In this document: one piece after another, positions 6,464 to 13,599 of the stretch | Layout: each line of letters opens with the position of its first letter | How positions within the stretch are numbered: the stretch's first letter is position 1 | From: Halomonas sp. H10-9-1 | Lineage (GTDB): Bacteria; Pseudomonadota; Gammaproteobacteria; Pseudomonadales; Halomonadaceae | DNA length: 64,000 nt | Reading direction: 5' to 3' | Assembly (NCBI RefSeq): GCF_040147005.1 | Contig: NZ_JAMSHO010000001.1 | Coordinates: 1,736,001-1,800,000, forward strand | The notes under the pieces: generated by a model | The model's database searches: none | What the model was told of the DNA's origin: nothing | Seen by the model: only the letters and a program-made list of their open reading frames with translations | Made by a program: the position numbers and the translations under genes

Positions 6464-7308
6464 GGGAACTCCTGTGTGTTGTCATCGGGGCTCGCTGGCG
6501 CATCATTGGCCGGTGGTGTGGCCGATACGCACGTAACCTTGGTCTGCCACCAGGGGCGACCCTGAACCTTGCCCCGCAGCTCGATGCTCTGGCCTACCTC
6601 GAGCCAGCGCAGCGCCGGGGACCAGGCATCCGGTGACTCGCGTATCGCCGTGCGCGTGGTGGCGATCACCCGCCCCCGGCGTGGTGCCAGTGGCAGCGCC
6701 GGAGGGGAGTCAAAAACGTCGGCCACCAGACGCTCGAGGGCGTCGAGGCGGTAGGCGCGTACGACGCCCTGCACGGTGGTCAGCACCATGCCCACCAGGC
6801 GCCCGTCCAGCATCAGGCGTGAGCCGCTGATGCCTTCGAAGGCACCACCGTCCTGCTGGAGCGGGGTGACCTCCACATGGCGCCCCTCCACGGCACTGAA
6901 GCGCACCGCGTAGGATTCGAGGCCGCCGGTGGGGCGCACGCGCAGCAGGCTGCCCAGGCGGCCCTGTCGCACCGCCTCGCTGAGCAGCGGGGCCAGGGAA
7001 TCGCTGCGCGGCCAGCCCCGGCCACAGGTCATGCGGCCTTCTGCCTCGACCCGGACGACCGCGATATCGTCGCCGAAGTCGGTGAGCCGCTCGGCGGGGG
7101 CGCGAGTTCGCTCGGCGTTGATCACGCTCAGCCCGCTGCCGCCCAGGCCCACCACATGCTGCGGCGTGATCGCGAAGCATTCGCCGCCGCGGGCACGCAG
7201 TAGGCCCTGGCCCTCCTCGACGCCGCTGACCAGCACACCTTCGGCGGCGAGGGCGGGGGCCGCCACCGACAGCAGGCCCGCCAGCATCCCTATTCGTAGG
7301 GTACGCAT
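6460..7308 (-). CDS. Exported trypsin-like serine protease with C-terminal SH3-like domain, first gene of the operon
   Basis: The 282-residue product carries a signal peptide (to about residue 22, PALAAEG). A chymotrypsin-fold pattern is visible: His51 in ITPQHVVG, Asp81 in FGDDIAVVRV, Ser161 in EGISGSRLMLDGRLVGMVL. So the triad is present, although the oxyanion sequence is GISGS rather than GxSGG. Cys44 and Cys95 may form a disulfide. Residues about 210-260 resemble a bacterial SH3 domain (TRTAIRESPDAW, then WLEVGQSIELRG). It leads a four-gene coupled operon. HtrA-like PDZ domains are absent. Whether it cleaves a partner or is a binding-only relative cannot be told from sequence. Confidence 0.75.
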   Translation of the reverse strand: MRTLRIGMLAGLLSVAAPALAAEGVLVSGVEEGQGLLRARGGECFAITPQHVVGLGGSGLSVINAERTRAPAERLTDFGDDIAVVRVEAEGRMTCGRGWPRSDSLAPLLSEAVRQGRLGSLLRVRPTGGLESYAVRFSAVEGRHVEVTPLQQDGGAFEGISGSRLMLDGRLVGMVLTTVQGVVRAYRLDALERLVADVFDSPPALPLAPRRGRVIATTRTAIRESPDAWSPALRWLEVGQSIELRGKVQGRPWWQTKVTCVSATPPANDAPASPDDNTQEFP

Positions 7309-7371
7309 GGTTTCTCTCCCACCGGAGGTGTCGTCTCCTAGCGTAGACAGCTTCGCTTAGGCCTGCCTTTA

Positions 7372-7393
7372 AATCGGGGACAGTCCCCATTTC
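7372..7393. repeat. GGGGAC-type palindromic repeat, copy 3
   Basis: GGGGAC-A-GTCCCC (7376-7388) is the perfect form of the palindrome, with the same flanks as the other copies (AAATC before, ATTTCCGC after). It precedes the higB2A2 module, and another copy follows it at 8044. Confidence 0.75.
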
Positions 7394-7424
7394 CGCTTTG
7401 CCCGTCGCCCCTTGTCGTCCGTTC

Positions 7425-7453
7425 TTGCACAAGGTGCGTCATTGACGTACAGT
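7425..7453 (+). promoter_or_regulatory. Sigma-70 promoter of higB2A2, possibly leaderless
   Basis: TTGCAC (7425-7430), a 17-bp spacer and TACAGT (7448-7453) form a good promoter. The expected start point is about 7460, which is the A of the higB2 ATG, and no Shine-Dalgarno sequence precedes that ATG. TGAC (7443-7446) and GTCA (7457-7460) form a small inverted repeat across the -10 region where HigA2 could bind. Confidence 0.5.
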
Positions 7454-7459
7454 GTTGTC

Positions 7460-7774
7460 ATGTACACGATCATCGAAACTGCCATGTTTCGGCGCTATGC
7501 CGAACAGGTGTGGAAAGACGATGAGCGAGAGGCCTTCATTGCCTGGCTTGCCTCGGACCCACTGGTTGGCGATGTCATTCCCGGTACGGGCGGTGTACGC
7601 AAGGTGCGCTGGCGACGCCAGGGGAGTGGCAAGAGAGGTGGTGCGCGAGTGATCTACTACAACACCCTCGATGACGGCCAGGTGTGGTTGTTGATCGTGT
7701 ACTCGAAATCAAAGTTCGACAACCTGCCTACCTCGCTTTTGACACAACTGAAAGAGGAACTGGACCATGGATAA
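7460..7774 (+). CDS. HigB2-type RelE-family toxin
   Basis: This 104-residue protein matches the Vibrio cholerae HigB2 pattern: an N-terminal ETAMFRRYAEQVWKDDEREAF helix pair, then DPLVGDVIPGTGGVRKVRW, SGKRGGARVIYY, and VWLLIVYSKSKFDNL. These proteins are ribosome-dependent mRNA interferases. I chose the ATG at 7460 because the similarity begins there (MYTIIETAMF); upstream in-frame codons run into the promoter. It overlaps the antitoxin gene by 8 nt. The module is bracketed by two same-orientation palindromic repeats (7376, 8048). Confidence 0.88.
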   Translation: MYTIIETAMFRRYAEQVWKDDEREAFIAWLASDPLVGDVIPGTGGVRKVRWRRQGSGKRGGARVIYYNTLDDGQVWLLIVYSKSKFDNLPTSLLTQLKEELDHG

Positions 7775-8045
7775 AGAGATGGAACAGTTTGGACGTGATC
7801 TGCTCGAATCTGTGCGCCAGATGAAACGCGGTGAGGCGTCTCGAGTTACTAAGGTCGAAGTGCCCATGGCGGCTCAGATTCGCCATCGGTTAGGACTATC
7901 GCAGAAGGCGTTTGCTGAGCTATTGGACGTTAGCCCCGGCACATTGCGTGGTTGGGAGCAGGGACGCCGAGAGCCTACCGGCACTGCGCGAACCTTGCTG
8001 CGTGTGGCGGCAAAGCACCCCGAGGCGCTGAGGGATCTGGGTTAA
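7767..8045 (+). CDS. HigA2-type helix-turn-helix antitoxin
   Basis: This 92-residue protein has a disordered, charged N-terminal part (about 1-33) and an Xre helix-turn-helix at about 35-75 (IRHRLGLSQKAFAELLDVSPGTLRGWEQGRREPTGTARTLLRVA). That layout, with the toxin-binding part N-terminal, is as in HigA2 of Vibrio. It should neutralise the upstream toxin and repress the operon. The start ATG at 7767 is embedded in the toxin gene, giving translational coupling. Confidence 0.88.
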   Translation: MDKEMEQFGRDLLESVRQMKRGEASRVTKVEVPMAAQIRHRLGLSQKAFAELLDVSPGTLRGWEQGRREPTGTARTLLRVAAKHPEALRDLG

Positions 8046-8065
8046 TCGGGGGCTGCCCCCCATTT
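8044..8065. repeat. GGGGAC-type palindromic repeat, copy 4 (variant)
   Basis: AATC-GGGGG-CTG-CCCCC-ATTTCC (palindrome 8048-8060) keeps the family flanks but has a changed core. It overlaps the last base pair of the higA2 stop codon region, so the palindrome directly abuts the gene. Confidence 0.65.
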
Positions 8066-8127
8066 CCGCCTTGCCCCCTGCCGTTGGCCTACACTGAAAC
8101 CGATTCCCCGGCATGGAGGCCTGCGCG

Positions 8128-9555
8128 ATGCCCGATACGTCCTCTTCCTTCCCCTACCTCGAACACCACGGCGGGGCGCGCGGCGTCACCGGCAGTTGTC
8201 ATCGCCTGCAGATCTCCGCTGACCGCGCGCTGCTGGTGGACTGCGGGCTCTTCCAGGGCCAGGACGCCGACCACGTCGATAGCTTCGAGCAGTTGAAGGT
8301 CACGTTCCCGGTCGAAGACGTGCTGGCGCTGGTGGTGACCCATGTGCATATCGACCATATCGGCCGGCTGCCCTATCTGCTGGCGGCGGGGTATGGCGGG
8401 CCGATCATCTGTTCGCTGCCATCCGCGCGGCTGCTGCCGCTGGTGATCGAGGATGCACTGAAGATCGGCTTCACCCGCGACCGGGCGCTGATCGAGCGCT
8501 TCCTGGCCGAGGTGGAGGGGCGCCTGGTGGCGCTCGATTACCGCGAGTGGCACACCCTGGTGGATGACGCGCGCCACCGGGTGCGGGTGAAGCTGCGCCG
8601 CGCGGGGCATATCCTCGGCTCCTGCTATGTGGAGGTGGATGTGCTCGATCGGCAGGGCGGCCGGGCGCAGCGCACGCTGTTCTCCGGGGACCTGGGCGCG
8701 CCCTATGCGCCGCTCTTGCCGGCGCCCAAGTCGCCCTGGGGCTGCGATACCCTGGTGCTGGAGAGCACCTACGGCGACCGGCGCCACGAGGATCGCCGCC
8801 ACCGCCGGGCGCGGCTCAAGGCGGCCATCGACCGGGCGTTGGAGAATGGCGGCACGGTGGTGATCCCGGCGTTCAGCATCGGCCGCACCCAGGAGCTGCT
8901 CTACGAGATGGAGACGCTGATCCATCGTGCGGGCACACGGCGCTGGCGGGAGCTGGAGATCATCGTCGATTCGCCACTGGCGGCGCGCTTCACCGCGGTG
9001 TATCGCGAGCTCCGGCCGTGGTGGGACGCCGAGGCCCACGCCCGGTTGCGCGCCGGGCGCCATCCGCTGAGTTTCGAGAATCTTTATACCGTTAACTCGC
9101 ACGAGGAGCACGAGCGTACGGTGGCCTACCTGGCAGAGAGCCACCGCCCGGCGGTGGTGATCGCGGCGAGCGGCATGGTCAGTGGCGGGCGGGTGGTCAA
9201 CTACCTCAAGCGCATGCTGGGCGATCCGCGCCACTGCGTGCTGTTCACCGGCTACCAGGGCGCCGGCACCCCGGGGCGTGATATCCAGCGCCATGGCCCG
9301 CGGGGCGGCTGGGTGGAGCTCGACGGCGAGCGCATCGATATTCGCGCCCGGGTGGAGACGGTCTCGGGCTACTCGGCCCACGCCGACGGCCAGGATCTGC
9401 TCAACTTCGTGCGCCGCATGCGTCGCCCGCCGCGCCATATCCGCCTGGTGCACGGCGAACGCCACGCCCAGCAGGCGCTGCGCGATTCGCTGCTGGAATG
9501 GGCGACGGAGAAGGGCCATGCGATGACGGTGACGCTGGGGGTGGACCTTCCATGA
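8128..9555 (+). CDS. Metallo-beta-lactamase/beta-CASP RNA-processing exonuclease family protein
   Basis: The 475-residue protein has the metal-binding THVHIDH motif (71-77), GHILGSCYVEV with the next His, SGDLGAPYAPLL with the bridging Asp, the beta-CASP block (GGTVVIPAFSIGRTQELLYEM, then VDSPLAARFT) and the end motifs ASGMVSGGRVVNYL and TVSGYSAHADGQDLL. This is the bacterial branch of the CPSF73/YSH1 family, zinc-dependent RNA or DNA hydrolases of poorly known physiological substrate. The start MPDTSS (8128) is preferred over an upstream GTG-like extension. It stands alone, after the TA module and before the RHH/RelE pair. Confidence 0.88.
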   Translation: MPDTSSSFPYLEHHGGARGVTGSCHRLQISADRALLVDCGLFQGQDADHVDSFEQLKVTFPVEDVLALVVTHVHIDHIGRLPYLLAAGYGGPIICSLPSARLLPLVIEDALKIGFTRDRALIERFLAEVEGRLVALDYREWHTLVDDARHRVRVKLRRAGHILGSCYVEVDVLDRQGGRAQRTLFSGDLGAPYAPLLPAPKSPWGCDTLVLESTYGDRRHEDRRHRRARLKAAIDRALENGGTVVIPAFSIGRTQELLYEMETLIHRAGTRRWRELEIIVDSPLAARFTAVYRELRPWWDAEAHARLRAGRHPLSFENLYTVNSHEEHERTVAYLAESHRPAVVIAASGMVSGGRVVNYLKRMLGDPRHCVLFTGYQGAGTPGRDIQRHGPRGGWVELDGERIDIRARVETVSGYSAHADGQDLLNFVRRMRRPPRHIRLVHGERHAQQALRDSLLEWATEKGHAMTVTLGVDLP

Positions 9556-9620
9556 CGGCCTCCATGACGGCCGGGGCGCTGGAAGTGACAGCGACCTCAT
9601 GGCGGCACCTGTCGTTTTGC

Positions 9621-9641
9621 GATACATTGACTACATGTATC
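9621..9641. promoter_or_regulatory. Operator of the RHH/RelE module
   Basis: GATACAT and ATGTATC are perfect inverted arms 7 bp apart, 17 bp upstream of the antitoxin ATG. Size and place fit a ribbon-helix-helix autorepressor. Confidence 0.6.
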
Positions 9642-9657
9642 ACACGAGGGTGGCATC

Positions 9658-9879
9658 ATGCCTATCAGCCTACGACTGGACCCGGACATCGAGGCGCGGC
9701 TGACGCACCTTGCTCAGGCGACAGGACGTTCCAAGACTTTCTATCTGCGCAAGTTGATCGAGGAGCATCTCGAGGAGATGGAGGATGCGTACCTGGCCGA
9801 GCATGCGCTGGAGCAGCTCCGGCAGGGGCGGGATCGCGTGATGAGTGCCGAGGAGTTCTGGCGTGAGTTGGAGGATTGA
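9658..9879 (+). CDS. Ribbon-helix-helix antitoxin (RelB/DUF6290-like)
   Basis: This 73-residue protein opens with the beta strand and helix pair of RHH proteins (MPISLRLDPDIEARLTHLAQATGRSKTFYLRKLIEEHLEEMED) and ends with a toxin-binding helix (VMSAEEFWRELED). A perfect inverted repeat just upstream is the likely operator. Its 3' end overlaps the toxin gene by 17 nt. Confidence 0.88.
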   Translation: MPISLRLDPDIEARLTHLAQATGRSKTFYLRKLIEEHLEEMEDAYLAEHALEQLRQGRDRVMSAEEFWRELED

Positions 9880-10129
9880 GTACCTGGCCTCGGCCGCGAA
9901 GGGCTTCAGGAAGATTGCCCCCCAACAGCGTCAGCGCATCCGCGCTTTTCTGGAGCAGCGCGTGGTGGCGCTTGAACATCCGCGCCAGCTGGGAAAGCCG
10001 CTGAAGGGTGAGTTGACCGAGCTCTGGCGCTATCGGGTGGGGGATTATCGCGTGATCTGTCAGATACAGGATGATCGGCTGGTGGTGCTGGTGGTCCGGG
10101 CAGCGCACCGCAAGGATATCTACGATTGA
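9863..10129 (+). CDS. RelE/ParE-family toxin
   Basis: This 88-residue toxin has the RelE fold pattern: WRIEYLASAAKGFRKIAPQQRQRIRAFLEQRV, GKPLKGELTELWRYRVGDYRVICQIQDDRLVVLVVRAAHRKDIYD. The conserved Arg of the YRVGDYRV strand and the C-terminal HRKDIYD are present. I start at GTG 9863 (MSWRIEYL), where family members begin. A GTG at 9845 would add six unsupported residues. It forms a module with the RHH protein. Confidence 0.85.
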   Translation: MSWRIEYLASAAKGFRKIAPQQRQRIRAFLEQRVVALEHPRQLGKPLKGELTELWRYRVGDYRVICQIQDDRLVVLVVRAAHRKDIYD

Positions 10130-10229
10130 GGGCGCAGTGACGGCCCATACCGCCGGAAGCCTTCGAGATATGCCAGCCAAGCTGCGATACTCTGCCGCTG
10201 ACCCCGATCATCGTTGCAGGGAGCACGCC

Positions 10230-10640
10230 ATGGCCACCATCGAACACTCCGCGATCCTCGCGGCCCCGCCGGGGCGGGTCTTCGCGCTGCTGGAGCGAGT
10301 GGAGGACTTCGCCGACTACTCCGACCTGATCCACAGCATCGAGGCGCTGGGCGACGACCGCTACCGCTGGCACGTGCACGCCGTGGGGCGCGACTGGCAC
10401 TTCGATGTGGCGATCACCGAGCGTCGTGCGCCGGAGGCGCTGGCCTGGGCATCGCTGGACGGCGTGGAGAACCAGGGGCGCTACTGCCTGCGCCCGGTGG
10501 AGGGCGGCACCGAGGTGAGCCTGACCCTGACCTACCGGCTGCGCAACAAGCTGCTGGAGAAGGCGGTGAACAAGGCCGCCACACCGCTGGTGAACCGGGT
10601 GAGCCGGCAGATACTGGAAAGGGTGGCGGAGAGGCTATAA
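10230..10640 (+). CDS. SRPBCC (START-like) domain protein
   Basis: This 136-residue single-domain protein has the polyketide cyclase/START pattern: an initial strand IEHSAILAAPPGRVFALLERVEDFADYSDLIHSIEAL, a beta sheet (YRWHVHAVGRDWHFDVAITERR) and a long C-terminal helix (LLEKAVNKAATPLVNRVSRQILERV). Such domains bind lipids or hydrophobic ligands in a deep pocket. The start at 10230 is set by the domain beginning and by GGGAG 9 nt before. The ligand is unknown and it is not in an obvious operon. Confidence 0.8.
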   Translation: MATIEHSAILAAPPGRVFALLERVEDFADYSDLIHSIEALGDDRYRWHVHAVGRDWHFDVAITERRAPEALAWASLDGVENQGRYCLRPVEGGTEVSLTLTYRLRNKLLEKAVNKAATPLVNRVSRQILERVAERL

Positions 10641-10751
10641 GGCAACCCCGCCAGATCAAAAAATTTCATTAGGCGGCTAGCTACCTTGGCATGTGTGGTG
10701 GCGCTATGATCATGTCTGAGGAGGCCGTGGGCCTCCCTTGAGGATATCGAC

Positions 10752-10898
10752 ATGATCAAGGCGCTGTTCTGGTGTTTCGCCGTGCTGGCCGCCCAGTTGG
10801 GGCTGCTGCACTGGGTTGACAGGCGGGTGTTGGGGATGCAGTTCGGAGACAGGCAAGAGAGGAACGAACTGCCGGAGGAGGCGCGGCCGGAGGGCTGA
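10752..10898 (+). CDS. Small membrane protein, 48 residues (hypothetical)
   Basis: The frame encodes MIKALFWCFAVLAAQLGLLH followed by WVDRRVLGMQFGDRQERNEL and a short acidic tail. The first 20 residues make one hydrophobic helix, so it would be a single-span protein with a charged cytoplasmic or periplasmic tail. A perfect 7-bp hairpin (10720-10726 with 10730-10736) lies 15 bp upstream. GAGGAT before the ATG is a weak ribosome site. It resembles the many short inner-membrane proteins but has no recognised family. Confidence 0.45.
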   Translation: MIKALFWCFAVLAAQLGLLHWVDRRVLGMQFGDRQERNELPEEARPEG

Positions 10899-10913
10899 TG
10901 CCCTGGAGGAGGG

Positions 10914-11198
10914 TTACTGTCGTCTGGCGGCCTTGAGATAGACGCCGTTGCGATCCCGCTTGCCGACCGCGATGACCAGCACGATCAGTTCGCTGCCACG
11001 CACCTCGTAAACGAGCCGGAAGCCGGCGCTGCGCAACTTGATCTTGTAGCGATTGTTGCTGCCTGAGAGACGAGAAGCGGGGATAGTGGGGGACGCCAGG
11101 ACCGCCCGTAGTTTTTTCTTGAACTGCTCGCGCACGCTGCCGTCGAGCTTGTGCCACTCCTTCAGCGCCTCGGCGCGAAAGCGCAGTTCATAGCTCAT
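10914..11198 (-). CDS. relE: RelE-type mRNA interferase toxin
   Basis: This 94-residue protein closely follows E. coli RelE: YELRFRAEALKEWHKLDGSVREQFKKKL, then YKIKLRSAGFRLVYEV with the catalytic Arg pair and VLVIAVGKRDRNGVYLKA. RelE cleaves mRNA in the ribosomal A site. It overlaps the upstream antitoxin by 11 nt. The partner is Phd/YefM-like rather than RelB, a swapped pairing common for this family (StbDE type). Confidence 0.9.
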   Translation of the reverse strand: MSYELRFRAEALKEWHKLDGSVREQFKKKLRAVLASPTIPASRLSGSNNRYKIKLRSAGFRLVYEVRGSELIVLVIAVGKRDRNGVYLKAARRQ

Positions 11199-11436
11199 CC
11201 AGTGTCACCGAGATCTCTGCCTGGTCGCTGCGCTCGTCGGCGATGCGGTTGAGCTCGGCGTCTTCCAGCTTCTCGAGCAGCTCCTCGTAGACGGCGGCAG
11301 GGATGCAGTAGAAGGCGGGCTCGTTGCGGTTCAACACGGCGACCGGGAAGCCCTCTCCGGCGGCCACGGTGGCCATCGGGTTCTTCTTGAGCTCGGAGAT
11401 GCTGGCAGTGGTGGTCGCCAGAATATGGTGAGGCAT
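11188..11436 (-). CDS. Phd/YefM-family antitoxin (StbD-like)
   Basis: This 82-residue protein has the Phd/YefM opening (ILATTTASISELKKNPMATVAAGEGFPVAVLNRNEPAFYCIPAAVYEELLEKLED) and a short acidic C-terminal tail. It should bind and repress through the N-terminal part and mask the RelE-type toxin through the tail. AGGAGA before ATG 11436 supports the start. A perfect 8-bp inverted repeat 35-63 bp upstream is the likely operator. Confidence 0.88.
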   Translation of the reverse strand: MPHHILATTTASISELKKNPMATVAAGEGFPVAVLNRNEPAFYCIPAAVYEELLEKLEDAELNRIADERSDQAEISVTLDEL

Positions 11437-11470
11437 GGGAGGTCTCCTGTGGTGATCTCATCACCATTCT

Positions 11471-11499
11471 AGACCTGTTCCAAGTCTTTCAACAGGTCT
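11471..11499. promoter_or_regulatory. Operator upstream of the Phd/RelE operon
   Basis: AGACCTGT (11471-11478) and ACAGGTCT (11492-11499) are perfect inverted arms with a 13-bp spacer, between the antitoxin start and the end of the next gene. This position fits autoregulation by the antitoxin-toxin complex. Confidence 0.6.
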
Positions 11500-11510
11500 T
11501 GAAGCTTCCC

Positions 11511-12404
11511 TTATCGATACCGATAGACCCTCAGGCTGGGCAGAAAGGGCTCATCCTCGAGCTTCTCGTCGCGGCGGCGGGCGCGGGTGCGTTTCTCCGG
11601 CGGCGAAAGCGGTGGCAGGTTGTGATCGGGCAGGCGGCCGTCGGGCGAGGGGATGAACAGCGGCAGGGCGACGTTCATGGCGCGGCGGGTGCGGCCATCC
11701 TCCAGCGGCTCGCGGTAGAAGAGGTTGGCGCGCATCAGTGGCGCCTGACGTTGCACCTGGGCCAGGGGTTCGCCGCTGGGCAGGCCGGCCAGCTTGCGTA
11801 GCTGGATGCGGATGTGCGGCGCCTCGCTGTCGAGGGCCAGCAGCTTGTGCTCGGCCTCGGCCACCGTGAGCTTCTTGATCGAGCGTCCGCTCGAGTACCA
11901 GGCCAGGCGCACCCGGGCGAGCGGTGCCTCGCTTGCCGGTATGGCCCGCCAGCACTGCTTGAGGTGCACCCGGGCCAGCCCCTCGCCGCGCAGGTGGTCG
12001 TGCAGGGCGGGGTGGCGGAAGGGCAGCACCGCCTTGGCCTCGGGGATCAGCCCCGGTACCTGGTCGCGGATCTTCGCGGTCAGGGCAGCGAACCCGGCCT
12101 TGGCGGTATTGGCCGCGGCCACCGCTTCCATCACTTCCTCGCTTGCCGCCACCAGGCCGATATGCGCGCGGGTGGCGCGGCCGTCCTGGCCATCCTGGTA
12201 CCAGACATCCTGCAGCGCCCGGCGCAGCCACTCCGCGGCGCGGGCGTGCTCGACCGGCCCGGGCTCGCCGAAGATCCAGGCGGCGCCGGGGGCGCGGGCA
12301 TATGCCTCGGCGACCTCGGCGGTACGCTCGATCACGGCATCGAAGGCCGCCTCCAGCTCGGCGAGCAGGCGGTACTGCGGCGGCTGGATGTGGGGCCCCG
12401 TCAT
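11511..12404 (-). CDS. tus: Tus-family DNA replication terminus site-binding protein
   Basis: The 297-residue protein is near the length of E. coli Tus (309). From memory, several blocks align: QVPGLIPEAKAVLPFRHP with Tus LPGLITLNAYRTLTV, VRLAWYSSGRSIKKLTVAEAEHKL with LRFGWANKHIIKNLHRDEV, PLFIPSPDGRLPDHNLPPL with [21 protein letters not shown], and the end FLPSLRVYRYR with IIPRLHLYVAD. Tus binds Ter sites and blocks one fork direction. The gene lies 2 nt after yacG. I found no sequence with the E. coli Ter core in this window. The family call is by memory alignment of a divergent protein, so not certain. Confidence 0.7.
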   Translation of the reverse strand: MTGPHIQPPQYRLLAELEAAFDAVIERTAEVAEAYARAPGAAWIFGEPGPVEHARAAEWLRRALQDVWYQDGQDGRATRAHIGLVAASEEVMEAVAAANTAKAGFAALTAKIRDQVPGLIPEAKAVLPFRHPALHDHLRGEGLARVHLKQCWRAIPASEAPLARVRLAWYSSGRSIKKLTVAEAEHKLLALDSEAPHIRIQLRKLAGLPSGEPLAQVQRQAPLMRANLFYREPLEDGRTRRAMNVALPLFIPSPDGRLPDHNLPPLSPPEKRTRARRRDEKLEDEPFLPSLRVYRYR

Positions 12405-12406
12405 GG

Positions 12407-12637
12407 TTATTGCTCGTCCTGGAAGGCACGCTCGGCGCGCATGATCATTTCGTCGATCTCGGTCTCGTCCATGGCTGGCTCACCGGCGATACGGTGGCTG
12501 CCGTCGGCCCAGGCGCCGAGATCGATCAGCCGGCAGCGTTCGCTGCAGAAGGGGCGGAAGGGGTTGTCCTCGCGCCATTGCACCTTCTTGCGGCATTGCG
12601 GGCAGGCGACTTGCAGGGGGCGATTGGAATCGGTCAT
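12407..12637 (-). CDS. yacG: DNA gyrase inhibitor YacG (zinc-binding)
   Basis: This 76-residue protein has the YacG zinc motif [10 protein letters not shown]...[14 protein letters not shown] (four Cys), followed by [14 protein letters not shown] and an acidic tail. YacG binds GyrB and inhibits gyrase. The start [13 protein letters not shown] at 12637 fits the usual length. It is normally next to coaE, as it is here (coaE lies 224 bp upstream on the same strand). Confidence 0.9.
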   Translation of the reverse strand: MTDSNRPLQVACPQCRKKVQWREDNPFRPFCSERCRLIDLGAWADGSHRIAGEPAMDETEIDEMIMRAERAFQDEQ

Positions 12638-12707
12638 GGGGCTCCGTGGGGAGGGTTGGTTGGTGTGGAGCCTGCAGGAGGACGCGGTTCGGCGTTCCGA
12701 CTCTGCC

Positions 12708-12809
12708 GCGCGACAGGAGGCCGCAGGCCTTCCGGTGATGCCTTCGTGATTGGCACGACCTCTTGGGCGCCTGACGGCGCCAGTCGCGAGGCGTAGCCTC
12801 CCTCCTACA
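12708..12809. repeat. REP-like imperfect palindromes between yacG and coaE
   Basis: The 223-bp gap contains three hairpin-forming units: GAGGCC-GC-GGCCTT around 12717-12731 (imperfect), GGCGCC-TGAC-GGCGCC (12766-12781) and GAGGC-GTA-GCCTC (12789-12801), the last continuing to CCTCCTACAG. Read on the minus strand the end is CTGTAGGAGGGAGGC, which looks like the GTAG-headed REP elements of pseudomonads. The identification is by resemblance only. Confidence 0.45.
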
Positions 12810-12860
12810 GGGAGTCGGTCAGATAGTGGGGTCATTGGCCAGTTGGTCAACATGCTTCGC

Positions 12861-13472
12861 CTATGACGGCTCGCCCAACTGGCGATAGCGCCGGTCGAGC
12901 TCGGCGACCTGGCGGCGCATCTCGGCTTCGCTGCCGCCATTATCCAGTACGTCGTCGGCGCGGGCCAGGCGTTCGGCGCGGGGCATCTGGGCGGCGATGA
13001 TGCGCCGGGCCTGGGCGTCGTCCACCTCGTCGCGGGCGGCGGTGCGCTCTATCTGCAGCGCTTCGGGTACGTCGATGACCAGGGCGCGGTCGACCATCTC
13101 GACCTGGCCGGACTCGAACAGCAGCGGGGTGACCAGCAGCACATAGGGGGCGCCGTCGGCGGCCAGGCGCTGCAGGTGGGCGACCAGCCGCTCGCGGATG
13201 CGCGGGTGGGTGACCGACTCCAGCCAGCGCCGTTCGCCTGCGTCGGCGAAGACGATCTCGCGTAGCCTGCGGCGGTTCAGGGTGCCGTCGTCGTTGAGCA
13301 CCTCGCTGCCGAAGCGCGCGGCGATCGCGGCCAGGGCGGGTTCGCCGGGCTCGACCACCTCGCGGGCGACATCGTCGGCGTCCACCCAGGGCGCGCCCAG
13401 TGCCGCGAAGGCGCGCGCCACGGTGGACTTTCCCGAGGCGATGCCGCCGGTCAGGCCGATGATCAGGGCCAT
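12861..13472 (-). CDS. coaE: Dephospho-CoA kinase
   Basis: The 203-residue protein has the P-loop [12 protein letters not shown] (6-17), [12 protein letters not shown], the THPRIRERL lid segment and [12 protein letters not shown], all typical of CoaE. It phosphorylates the 3'-OH of dephospho-CoA, the last step of CoA synthesis. Length is normal (about 200). It heads the coaE-yacG-tus series on the minus strand. Confidence 0.95.
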   Translation of the reverse strand: MALIIGLTGGIASGKSTVARAFAALGAPWVDADDVAREVVEPGEPALAAIAARFGSEVLNDDGTLNRRRLREIVFADAGERRWLESVTHPRIRERLVAHLQRLAADGAPYVLLVTPLLFESGQVEMVDRALVIDVPEALQIERTAARDEVDDAQARRIIAAQMPRAERLARADDVLDNGGSEAEMRRQVAELDRRYRQLGEPS

Positions 13473-13599
13473 GCTGGGTCTCCTTTTGCGCCTGCCATGA
13501 AGGTCTTGTGAATGAAGGCCTTGTGGCGGCCTAGTCTAGCATTCTTGATCTCGATGCTGGCGGTTGGGCCGCGCCTGCTCCATGGTGGAGGTATGAGCC

